Positions 56,769-64,000 of a stretch of 64,000 nt of DNA are shown piece after piece. Location of the stretch: assembly GCA_016704465.1 (NCBI GenBank), contig JADJAD010000016.1:1-64000 (forward strand). Reading direction: 5' to 3'. The notes beneath the pieces are model-generated. The model ran no database searches. It saw only the letters and a list, made by a program, of their open reading frames with translations, and had not been told where the DNA came from. The DNA is from Gemmatimonadota bacterium. Its GTDB lineage: Bacteria > Gemmatimonadota > Gemmatimonadetes > Gemmatimonadales > Gemmatimonadaceae. Made by a program: the position numbers and the translations under genes. The number at the start of each line of letters is the position of its first letter. Positions within the stretch are counted from its first letter, which is position 1.

Positions 56769-57287
56769 CTAGGCTTTGCTCGGCCCCGAGTGAAAGTGTT
56801 GATCGTTGGAGCGTTCCCAGTCCCACTTCGCCTCTGGATGATGCCGCCGCCAGAGATAGCGGCCCATGGCGAGGGCGCCGAGCAGGTTGCCGACCAGCCC
56901 GTAGAGCCAGGCCGAGCCGCCAAAGACTGGATTGCGTGAAGCGAGTCCGGTGAGATTCAGCAAGATGAGTTCGAACAGCGCGACCAGAACGATCAGGGCG
57001 AGGGCAAACGAGGGCTTGCGTTCGGCCCGGTTGTACACGGCGCTGACGATCGTCCCGATGGCCATCATGCCGACGTAGAGCGTGACCAGCCACGTGACGA
57101 CGTGGATGGCGAACCCGCGCCCGCCGAAGCCGACTCCGAGCGCGTGATAGATCCAGGCGCCGAGCAGTGCGGCCGTGACACCGGCTCGATCGACGAGGGC
57201 GTCGACGCCGAAGGTCCAGACGGCAATCGCGCTGGCGCCGAGAAATCCGGCGACCACGCCCTCGCGCAGTGGGTGGCGACTCACCAT
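56769..57287 (-). CDS. Conserved-looking membrane protein of unknown function
   Basis: 172 residues with four predicted helices (about 10-32, 52-75, 85-108, 118-140) and a polar tail rich in His, Trp and Lys (RYLWRRHHPEAKWDWERS). The start MVSRHPLREGVVAGFLGAS is preceded by a perfect AGGAGG at eight bases. I do not recognise a family. It is divergent from paaZ and is followed by the repeat array. It may be involved in membrane stress, but there is no evidence. Confidence 0.75.
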   Translation of the reverse strand: MVSRHPLREGVVAGFLGASAIAVWTFGVDALVDRAGVTAALLGAWIYHALGVGFGGRGFAIHVVTWLVTLYVGMMAIGTIVSAVYNRAERKPSFALALIVLVALFELILLNLTGLASRNPVFGGSAWLYGLVGNLLGALAMGRYLWRRHHPEAKWDWERSNDQHFHSGPSKA

Positions 57288-57622
57288 GGCGAATCCTCCT
57301 GCGGAGATGAGCGACAGCGTCCGTCTTCCTCGATGGTGGAGCCCAACCGGGAGACGTCGCTCTTGTACTGTCGGTCCGGTGTGCCGCGGGCGCAAGAGGG
57401 TTCGTCCCGAGAATCGCCCTGTGACGCGACGGCATGGCGTGGGACGGCAATTAGCTTGCGGGGTGACGTGGACGCCTCCGTATCGATGCTTGGCGGTCTG
57501 CGGCACGCCGATTCGCGACAGCGCGCGAGTCGGGTGGGCGGGGCGACGAACTTCAGCACCGGCCACTCGAGTCTCGCCCCGCGCGTTCCCCCTGAGTTTT
57601 TTCCTGCGTTTCCCTGCGATTC
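57288..57622. promoter_or_regulatory. Divergent region membrane protein / paaZ
   Basis: 335 bp with AGGAGG of the membrane-protein gene at one end. No real gene or repeat is seen. An A/T-richer spot at about 57450 (GGCAATTAGCTTGC) could be a promoter element for paaZ. I found no copy of the paaA palindrome. Confidence 0.4.
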
Positions 57623-59665
57623 ATGTCCATGCGACTCCAGAACTTCGCGCTCGGCCAGTGGGTTCACGGCACCGGCACAGGAACCGATCTCTTCCACGCC
57701 GTCACCGGTGACAAGGTGGCGGAAGCGGGCAGCGGGGGACTGGATTTCGCCGCCATGCTCGAGTACGCGCGCGCTGTGGGTGGGCCAAAGCTCCGTCGCC
57801 TCACCTTCCACCAGCGGGCGCTGATGCTGAAGGAGATGGCCCGGTATCTCGGCGACCGAAAGGACGCGCTGTACGCGTTGTCCACCGCCACTGGGGCAAC
57901 CAAGGCCGACTCGTGGGTCGACATCGACGGCGGGATCGGCACGTTCTACGTCTACGCGAGCAAGGGGCGTCGCGAGTTACCTAACGAGACGTTTTTCGTC
58001 GACGGCGCGGTGGAAGGCATCTCGAAGTCGGGGACGTTCGTGGGGCGCCACATCTGCGTGCCGCTCGAGGGAGCGGCGGTGCACATCAACGCCTTCAACT
58101 TCCCCGTGTGGGGGATGATGGAGAAGCTCGCCCCGTCGCTGCTCGCCGGGGTCCCGTGCATCGTGAAGCCTGCGACGCTGACGTCGTTCCTGACCGAAGC
58201 CGCGTTCCGCCTGATGGTCGAGTCGAAGATCTTTCCCGAGGGGGCGATCCAGCTGATCTGCGGGAGCGCCGGCGACCTGTTGTCGCACCTGGACTGTCAG
58301 GACTCGGTCGCCTTCACCGGTTCCGCGTCGACGGGCCGCATGCTGAAGGAATCACGGAGCGTCGTCGAGCACTCGGTGCGCTTCAACATGGAGGCCGACT
58401 CGCTCAACTGTTCCATCCTCGGTCCCGACGCGGTGCCCGGCACCGAAGAGTTCGACCTGTTTGTGAAGGAAGTCGTGCGCGAGATGACGAGCAAGGCGGG
58501 GCAGAAGTGCACGGCCATCCGTCGCACCATCGTCCCCGATGCGGTGATGGGCGACGTGCTCGCCGCCCTACGCAAGCGATTGGGCGACGTGAAGATCGGC
58601 GATCCGACCGCCGAGGGGGTCAAGATGGGACCGCTCGCCGGGCGTGCGCAGGTGAGCGAGGTGCGCAAGGCGCTCACGGCGATCCGCGCCGGTGCCGAGG
58701 TGATCATGGGTGGCGGCGACGCCGAGGGGCTGATCAACGCCGATGCGGCCGTCGGCGCCTTTTTTCCCATTACGCTGCTGGCGTGCAACGACCCGCTCAC
58801 GGCGACGGCGCCACACGATATCGAGGCCTTTGGTCCGGTGAACACGGTGATGCCTTACGCGACCGTTGGCGACGCCATCGCGCTGGCGCGACTCGGCAAG
58901 GGATCGTTGTGCGCGTCGCTGTTCACGGCCGACGACACGGTGGCGCGCGATGTGGTGCTGGGGACGGCCGCCTATCACGGGCGGCTGTATGTGCTGAATC
59001 GGCATAGCGCCAAGGAAGCCACCGGGCACGGCTCCCCACTCCCGCACCTCGTGCATGGCGGACCGGGAAGGGCGGGCGGGGGCGAGGAAATGGGCGGCAT
59101 GCGCGGCGTGATGCACTACATGCAGCGCACGGCGGTGCAGGGGTCGCCACAGACGCTGACCCGCATCACCAACGAATGGATTGCCGGCGCCGACCAGCCG
59201 ACGGATCGTGTGCACCCGTTCAGGAAATACTTCGAGGAACTCGAGATCGGCGACACGCTGACGACGCACCGCCGCACGGTGACGGAGGCCGACATCGTCA
59301 ACTTCGCGGGGATCAGCGGCGACTTTTTCTATGCCCACATGGACGAGCTTGCGGCGAAGGAGTCGTTTTTCGGCCGGCGCGTGGCGCACGGCTACTTCGT
59401 CCTTTCGGCGGCGGCCGGTCTCTTTGTCGATCCGGCCCCGGGACCGGTGCTCGCCAACTACGGAATGGACAACCTGCGCTTAATCAAGCCCGTGTACGCG
59501 GGCGACACGATCCAGGTGTCGCTGACCTGCAAGCAGAAGACCGTGAAGGAGACGCCGGCCGATGGCGTCCCGCAGGGGGTGGTAGCGTGGGACGTACGTG
59601 TCAGCAATCAAGAGGGCGAACTGGTGGCGACGTACACGATCCTGACCCTGGTGCGTCGCACGTGA
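57623..59665 (+). CDS. paaZ: Bifunctional oxepin-CoA hydrolase / aldehyde dehydrogenase PaaZ
   Basis: Opens the oxepin ring and oxidises the resulting aldehyde. 680 residues. The aldehyde dehydrogenase domain (about 1-520) has E257 (FNMEADSLN) and nucleophile C296 (AGQKCTAIRR). The C-terminal MaoC-like hydratase (about 535-680) has FAGISGDFFYAHMDE with the Asp and His dyad. Normal length and both sites are present. ATG 57623, with ATG 57629 also possible. It is separated from the other paa genes by paaY and three unrelated genes. Confidence 0.95.
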   Translation: MSMRLQNFALGQWVHGTGTGTDLFHAVTGDKVAEAGSGGLDFAAMLEYARAVGGPKLRRLTFHQRALMLKEMARYLGDRKDALYALSTATGATKADSWVDIDGGIGTFYVYASKGRRELPNETFFVDGAVEGISKSGTFVGRHICVPLEGAAVHINAFNFPVWGMMEKLAPSLLAGVPCIVKPATLTSFLTEAAFRLMVESKIFPEGAIQLICGSAGDLLSHLDCQDSVAFTGSASTGRMLKESRSVVEHSVRFNMEADSLNCSILGPDAVPGTEEFDLFVKEVVREMTSKAGQKCTAIRRTIVPDAVMGDVLAALRKRLGDVKIGDPTAEGVKMGPLAGRAQVSEVRKALTAIRAGAEVIMGGGDAEGLINADAAVGAFFPITLLACNDPLTATAPHDIEAFGPVNTVMPYATVGDAIALARLGKGSLCASLFTADDTVARDVVLGTAAYHGRLYVLNRHSAKEATGHGSPLPHLVHGGPGRAGGGEEMGGMRGVMHYMQRTAVQGSPQTLTRITNEWIAGADQPTDRVHPFRKYFEELEIGDTLTTHRRTVTEADIVNFAGISGDFFYAHMDELAAKESFFGRRVAHGYFVLSAAAGLFVDPAPGPVLANYGMDNLRLIKPVYAGDTIQVSLTCKQKTVKETPADGVPQGVVAWDVRVSNQEGELVATYTILTLVRRT

Positions 59666-59675
59666 TGCCGCGCGC

Positions 59676-59699
59676 TGCTCGCTCCGCCTGGGGCGAGCA
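59676..59699 (+). terminator. Weak hairpin after paaZ
   Basis: TGCTCGC/GCGAGCA, 7 bp stem with a 10-base loop, 10 bp after the paaZ stop. No T tail. Confidence 0.35.
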
Positions 59700-59822
59700 A
59701 ACGCCGAGCGGTGGGCGCGCAGCGTGCGCGAGCTGTTGGACGTCTCGCCGCGCTGCACGACGCGTGGTAGTGTACCCGCAGTAGACGAACCTCAACCGTT
59801 TGTGTGTGGAGGCGTATCGCAC

Positions 59823-60569
59823 ATGACTGCTGTACCGGCCGGGCATCAACGCTTCGTGGTTCCTTCAGAAGCGATCGATGCACAGGTATTGATCATCGAT
59901 GACGAACCGCAGATCCGTCGCGCCCTTGCTCGCGTGCTCGAGGAGCGCGGGGCGCGGGTGGTCGATGCTGCGACCGGGACCGAGGGATTGGCCCTCGCGG
60001 CGTCGGAGAATCCGGACCTCGTCGTGCTGGACATCGGGCTCCCCGACATTGCCGGCGACGTGGTGTGTCGCGAACTGCGCGCCTGGAGCCAGGTGCCGAT
60101 CGTGGTGCTCTCGGCGCGTCACTCCGAAGTGGAGAAGGTGCGGCTCCTGGACCTCGGGGCCGACGACTATCTCACCAAGCCGTTCGGCTCAGCCGAATTG
60201 GTGGCGCGCGTGCGGGCGCACCTGCGCCGCTCCACGGTCGCCGAGAGCGAACTGCCGGCAGTGATTCGCGCCGGCTCGATCGAGATCGACTTTCACCGGC
60301 GCGGCGCCTTTCGAGACGGAGAGCGGCTGCATCTCACGCCGCTGGAGTGGTCGCTGCTGCGCACCATGGCGACGCAGGCCGGTCGCACACTGACGCATCG
60401 ACAGCTGTTCGATGCCGTCTGGGCCCGATCGCACGGGAATGCGTCGCAGTACCTGCGCGTCTTCATCACGGCGCTGCGCAAGAAGATCGAACCCGATCCC
60501 TCTGCGCCGCAGTTGATCGTCACCGAGCCAGGAGTTGGCTATCGGTTCGAGATTCCGCGCCCCGCATGA
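59823..60569 (+). CDS. OmpR/KdpE-type response regulator
   Basis: 248 residues: receiver domain (about 20-135) with acidic pocket D26/D27, phospho-acceptor D70 (VVLDIGLPD), S97 and K119; winged-helix domain (about 150-245) with LTPLEWSLLRTMATQAGRTLTHRQLF and YLRVFITALRKKIE. The sequence is nearest to KdpE. A histidine kinase gene starts 28 bp downstream. No kdpFABC follows, so the target may be elsewhere or different from potassium uptake. ATG 59823 starts the receiver with a short 18-residue lead. Confidence 0.9.
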   Translation: MTAVPAGHQRFVVPSEAIDAQVLIIDDEPQIRRALARVLEERGARVVDAATGTEGLALAASENPDLVVLDIGLPDIAGDVVCRELRAWSQVPIVVLSARHSEVEKVRLLDLGADDYLTKPFGSAELVARVRAHLRRSTVAESELPAVIRAGSIEIDFHRRGAFRDGERLHLTPLEWSLLRTMATQAGRTLTHRQLFDAVWARSHGNASQYLRVFITALRKKIEPDPSAPQLIVTEPGVGYRFEIPRPA

Positions 60570-60596
60570 GGGGCGACCTCGTGAGCACGGGGTGGA

Positions 60597-62282
60597 ATGA
60601 CAGCGTTGCCGGATGTTCGGGGCGGCGCGGCCGACGGCACGCCGCACAGACCGCCGCCGCGTGATGCTGCGTCGAGCGGCGCTGGGTCGACTGGCGCTGG
60701 CTCGACTGGCGCTGGCTCGACTGGCGCTGGCTCGACTGGCGCTGGCTCGAGTGGCGCGTCCCCGGCCGCGGCGATAGCGGCATTCCCGCTGGACACCGAG
60801 CCGCCACGCCATTGGTTCCGCCTGCGCATGAAGCGATCGCGGATCTGGCTGCTGAGCACCGCCGTCGTCCTGATCTTCGTCGCGATCATGGTGCCGTATC
60901 GGGAAACGGTGGACGAAGTGCACGTCGTCCTGCCCATGCTGCTCATGATCCTGCTGGCGAGCTCGATCGGTGGCGAGCGGCTTGGCTTCTTCCTGGCGGC
61001 GGTCGGGTTCGTGGCGATTGACATCATCTTCCAGCGACCGTTTGGCACGTTCAGCCTGCGCAAGCCGCACGACCTGACGGTCCTCGTGTCGTTTTTCGTG
61101 ACCGCGGCAATCAGTACGCGCCTGCTGTCGCGCGCGCAGTTCCAGGCCGCGGAGGCGCGTCGACGCAGTGCCGAGCTGCAACGCATGGCAGAACTGGGCG
61201 CCGACATGCTCTCGGCGACCAGCACCACGGCCGCGCTCGAACGCGTCGCCCTCGCCATGTGCGACATCCTCGGCGCGCGGCGCTGTCGCGTGACTCGAGG
61301 CACGGCGGCCGATGCGCAGGATGTCGTTGCCGAGGTGACGGTTGCGGCCGCGACGGGCGCCGTCGACGTGACGGAGACAACAGCGCCCCTTCGCTTTCCG
61401 CTGCAGGCCGACGGTGAGCTGATCGGCGAGATGCAGGTGGAAGGTGTCGACCCGGCCGCGCTCGGGCGTACCCGTGCCTCCACGCTGCAGGCACTGGCGC
61501 AGTACGCGGCGCTGGGCCTGGACCGTATGCAGCTGGCGGCGCACGCGGCGTACGCGGACTCGTTGCGCGAGGCGGACCGCATGAAGGACATGGTGCTGGC
61601 CTCCGTCTCGCACGACCTGCGCACGCCGTTGACGACGATCAAGCTCCTCGCGGCATCGCTGGCGCGCGGAGGAGAAGGGGCAGCGATGCAGATCGAGGAG
61701 GAGGCGGATCGCCTGTCCCGCATGGTCGGCGACCTGCTGGACCTGTCGCGCGCACGAGCCGGCGAGCTGACGCTGGCGATGGACGTGAATACGCTGGAGG
61801 ACCTGGTCGGAGCGGCGACGCGCCAGATGGCGCCGATGCTTGGCGATCGGCGCGTCACGCGCCGGGTCGTCGACGACGAGGGGCCGCTGGTGGGGCGGTT
61901 CGACTTTGTGGCGTCGTTGCGCGTCGTCGTGAACCTGATGGAGAACGCGGCGAAGTACTCCGGCCCCGTCGCCCCGATCGACCTGGTCGCACGGCGCGAA
62001 GGCGGTGAGTTGGTCATCGAGGTGCTGGATCGCGGCCCGGGGGTAGCCGAGGACGACCTCGGTCGCATCTTCATCCCATTCTTTCGCTCCGAAGCGGTGC
62101 TGTACGACGTGGGCGGGGCGGGGCTCGGGCTCCCGATGGCGAAGATGCTCGCCGAGGCGCAGGGGGGGGGCCTGCGGTACACGCCGCGCCCCGATGGGGG
62201 GAGCATCTTCACCTTCACGCTGCCGGCCCACCACGCGACGTTCGAGCCCGGCTTCGACGACCAGGCGCCCGATTCGGACTGA
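60597..62282 (+). CDS. Sensor histidine kinase with KdpD-like membrane domain
   Basis: 561 residues: a Gly/Ser-rich N-terminal tail with STGAG repeats (about 26-53), three or four helices of the DUF4118/KdpD type (about 82-178), a coiled segment, a GAF-like domain (about 205-315), HisKA with H339 (SVSHDLRTPLTT), and HATPase with MENAAKYS, DRGPGVAEDD and GGAGLGLPM. The large N-terminal KdpD and USP domains of classical KdpD are absent, so the potassium-sensing logic may differ. It is cotranscribed with the response regulator. Confidence 0.88.
   Translation: MTALPDVRGGAADGTPHRPPPRDAASSGAGSTGAGSTGAGSTGAGSTGAGSSGASPAAAIAAFPLDTEPPRHWFRLRMKRSRIWLLSTAVVLIFVAIMVPYRETVDEVHVVLPMLLMILLASSIGGERLGFFLAAVGFVAIDIIFQRPFGTFSLRKPHDLTVLVSFFVTAAISTRLLSRAQFQAAEARRRSAELQRMAELGADMLSATSTTAALERVALAMCDILGARRCRVTRGTAADAQDVVAEVTVAAATGAVDVTETTAPLRFPLQADGELIGEMQVEGVDPAALGRTRASTLQALAQYAALGLDRMQLAAHAAYADSLREADRMKDMVLASVSHDLRTPLTTIKLLAASLARGGEGAAMQIEEEADRLSRMVGDLLDLSRARAGELTLAMDVNTLEDLVGAATRQMAPMLGDRRVTRRVVDDEGPLVGRFDFVASLRVVVNLMENAAKYSGPVAPIDLVARREGGELVIEVLDRGPGVAEDDLGRIFIPFFRSEAVLYDVGGAGLGLPMAKMLAEAQGGGLRYTPRPDGGSIFTFTLPAHHATFEPGFDDQAPDSD
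60672..60758. repeat. 15 bp tandem repeat in the kinase gene
   Basis: Four perfect copies of TCGACTGGCGCTGGC (60687-60746) with one diverged unit on either side. Each codes for STGAG. Confidence 0.95.
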
Positions 62283-62288
62283 GCGGCC

Positions 62289-62311
62289 GCGCGCCGTGGA
62301 CGACGGCGCGC
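62289..62311 (+). terminator. Hairpin after the histidine kinase gene
   Basis: A perfect 9 bp stem GCGCGCCGT/ACGGCGCGC with loop GGACG, six bases after the stop codon. The following bases (CGTTCAC) are not T-rich. Confidence 0.5.
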
Positions 62312-62371
62312 CGTTCACAACCGCGCCCCGGGGGCGATAGATTGCGCGCGCCGACTCCCCTCAACCCAGTG

Positions 62372-63559
62372 GTGCGCGTGCCGGTCTTCTCCCAACGTTT
62401 CGGCCTGCTTCCGGCCTACCCGCTCGCCCACGTCCCGCTGCGCAAGCGCGAATTGCTGCAGCGCGGGGTCGACGTCATCGACCTCGGGGCGGGGGACGCG
62501 GACCTCGCGCCTCCCCCGGGTGCCGTCGCGGCACTTCGCGAGGCGGCGGCGACTCCCGCGCTCGGGCGCTACGGCTTCGGGCTCGGCCACATGCCGTATC
62601 GCGAGGCGATCGCCGCGTGGATGCATCGGCGGTTCGGGACGACGGTCGATCCGGTGACAGAGCTCGTCCCGCTGCTCGGGTCCAAGGAAGGGCTGGCGCA
62701 CGTCGCGTTCGCCTTCCTGGGGCCGGGCGACGTGGCGGTGGTACCCGAGCCGGCGTACCAGGCGTATCTCGGCGGGACACTGCTGAGTGATGCCACGCCG
62801 CACGTGTACGCCCTGCGCCCGCGGACCGACTTCCTGCTCGAGCCGGACGAACTCCCGCCCGAGGTGGTCGCGCGGACACGCGTCGTCTACCTGAACTACC
62901 CGAACAATCCCACCACGGCGGTCGCCCCGCGCGATTACCTCGAGCGCGTGGTCCGCTTCTGTCGGGCGCACGATGCCCTGCTGGTCTACGACAACGCGTA
63001 TTCCGAGCTGGCGTTCGATGGCTACGTCCCGCCGTCGATCTTCGAGGTGGAGGGCGCGCGCGACGTGGCGATCGAGTTCCACTCGCTCTCCAAGACGTAC
63101 AACATGACCGGATGGCGGTGCGGCTGGGCGGTCGCCAAACCGGAGATTGCCGGCGCCCTTGCGAAGGTCAAGACGTTCGTCGACACCGGCGCGTACATGG
63201 GGATCCAGGCCGCGGGGGTGGCGGCGCTGGAATCGGGGAGCGAATGGATTGCCGGCAATGTGGCGATCTTCCTGGAGCGCCGTGACGCCGCGGTCGCGGC
63301 ATTTCGTGCCGCAGGGTTCAGCGTCTCGCCGCCGCGGGCGACCATGTACCTGTGGATTCCGCTGCCCGAGGGGGTGCCGAGCAAGGCGTTCGCCGATCGT
63401 CTCATGGAGGAGGAAGGGGTGATCGTCCTTCCGGGCGCCGGCTTCGGCGCGGGAGGGGAGGGGTACTTCCGCATCTCGTTCATCGTGCCACCGGCGCGAC
63501 TGGCGGAGGCGGCGGCCCGCGCTGGGCGGCTGCTCGCTCGATGGCCCGCTGCGACGTGA
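62372..63559 (+). CDS. Class I/II PLP aminotransferase (LL-DAP aminotransferase-like)
   Basis: Fold-type I aminotransferase. The N-terminus has FSQRFGLLPAYPLAHVPLRKREL and IDLGAGDADLAPP, near to the LL-diaminopimelate/alanine aminotransferase group. Conserved are YGFGLGHMPYREAIAAW, NYPNNPT, the PLP lysine K241 in FHSLSKTYNMTGWR and the Arg in FRISF. The substrate cannot be assigned; lysine biosynthesis or alanine-type transamination are both possible. The start is uncertain: TTG 62342, GTG 62369, 62372 or 62378; TAGATT at 62338-62343 may be the -10, so I prefer a GTG downstream. Confidence 0.85.
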   Translation: MRVPVFSQRFGLLPAYPLAHVPLRKRELLQRGVDVIDLGAGDADLAPPPGAVAALREAAATPALGRYGFGLGHMPYREAIAAWMHRRFGTTVDPVTELVPLLGSKEGLAHVAFAFLGPGDVAVVPEPAYQAYLGGTLLSDATPHVYALRPRTDFLLEPDELPPEVVARTRVVYLNYPNNPTTAVAPRDYLERVVRFCRAHDALLVYDNAYSELAFDGYVPPSIFEVEGARDVAIEFHSLSKTYNMTGWRCGWAVAKPEIAGALAKVKTFVDTGAYMGIQAAGVAALESGSEWIAGNVAIFLERRDAAVAAFRAAGFSVSPPRATMYLWIPLPEGVPSKAFADRLMEEEGVIVLPGAGFGAGGEGYFRISFIVPPARLAEAAARAGRLLARWPAAT

Positions 63560-63659
63560 GCGACCGCCACATGAGCGCCCGCGCCGGGTCCCGTCGACGC
63601 GCGCTTGCATCGACGTCGAGCACAAACACCATGTACCGCCTAGTCGCGGGAGGACTTGC

Positions 63660-64000
63660 ATGAAGTGGACGCCGGGTCGACGGAGTGCCAACCTCGAGGA
63701 CCGTCGCGGCGCCTCATCGGGTGGAGGCGCGGGTGGAGGATTCGGTTTCGGGGGCGGCGGCGGCGGCGGGGGGGGCGGATTCGGCGGTGGCAAGCTCGGA
63801 CTCGGTGGCCTGGTCGTGCTCGTGGTCCTGAGCCTCGTCTTCAAGCAGGACTTTCTCGGACTCGCCGGTGGTGGCGCCGCGCTGCCCCCGGCGGGCGCCG
63901 AGCAGCAGGCGGCGGCGCTGGACGATCCGCGCGAGGAACCATTGGTGCAGTTCGTGTCGTTCCTGCTCGACGATACGCAGGGCTTCTGGCAGCGGGCGCT
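63660..64000 (+). CDS. Neutral zinc metallopeptidase (YpfJ type), 3' partial
   Basis: ATG 63660 after GGGAGGAC codes for MKWTPGRRSANLEDRRG, the N-terminal signature of the YpfJ/KPN_02809 group, then a Gly-rich stretch (about 18-42) and a helix (LGGLVVLVVLSLVF). The segment EEPLVQFVSFLLDDTQGFW starts the soluble domain. The zinc motif HExxH would be past the window edge. The Gly run is coded by G-rich repeats. Confidence 0.85.
   Translation, partial: MKWTPGRRSANLEDRRGASSGGGAGGGFGFGGGGGGGGGGFGGGKLGLGGLVVLVVLSLVFKQDFLGLAGGGAALPPAGAEQQAAALDDPREEPLVQFVSFLLDDTQGFWQRA

Noticed and set aside
60189..62318. 709-codon open frame on the minus strand
   Set aside because: Antisense to the regulator and histidine kinase genes; includes the repeat as AS-rich low-complexity.

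Overview
The window is a GC-rich bacterial chromosome segment (by eye close to 70% G+C) with densely packed genes, many GTG starts and 1-4 base stop/start overlaps. No rRNA or tRNA was found, so the taxon is inferred only. The gene set suggests an aerobic heterotroph, and Gemmatimonadota is my best guess: a fused CcoN-CcoO oxidase, many secreted zinc peptidases, a KdpDE-like pair and aromatic catabolism.

Layout. 1-3809: a PAF-acetylhydrolase-like gene leaves the left edge; divergent from it are a Tat-exported M24 aminopeptidase and an M19 dipeptidase lipoprotein. 3655-12260 (minus strand): a complete cbb3 oxidase operon, ccoNO-Q-P-G-H, a TauE/SafE-like protein, ccoI and ccoS. 12467-18147: a secreted M16 peptidase, an MFS transporter, and an OmpA-family protein behind a strong terminator. 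18439-23289 (minus strand): the threonine operon thrA-thrB-thrC. 23709-33552: secreted M14 and M28 peptidases, an unusual pair of a cytosolic subtilisin and an alpha/beta hydrolase, an FMN-dependent hydroxy-acid oxidase and an FKBP lipoprotein. 33566-59665: a catabolic island with acetoacetate-CoA ligase, the tyrosine enzymes HppD and HmgA, the phenylacetyl-CoA genes paaABCD, paaG, paaH, paaI, thiolase, paaY and paaZ, and a fused branched-chain 2-oxoacid dehydrogenase E1. Also in it are a Ser/Thr kinase, a GxxExxY protein, a HEAT-cyclophilin fusion and a gamma-glutamyltransferase. 59823-64000: a KdpE/KdpD-like two-component pair, an aminotransferase and the start of a YpfJ-type metallopeptidase.

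The island's products connect: ring cleavage and beta-oxidation-like steps give acetyl-CoA, succinyl-CoA, fumarate and acetoacetate, and the ligase and thiolase return acetoacetate to acetyl-CoA. paaE, paaK and fumarylacetoacetase are not in the window.

Two features cut across the annotation. First, at least seven genes are broken by single-base indels, mostly in short C or G runs, and two more carry in-frame stop codons; much of this looks like sequence error, but the stop codons do not fit that pattern as well. Second, the window has many short tandem-repeat arrays (7, 9, 12, 14 and 15 bp) and an over-used octamer, CGTTAGGC, which accounts for most of the rare TTA leucine codons.
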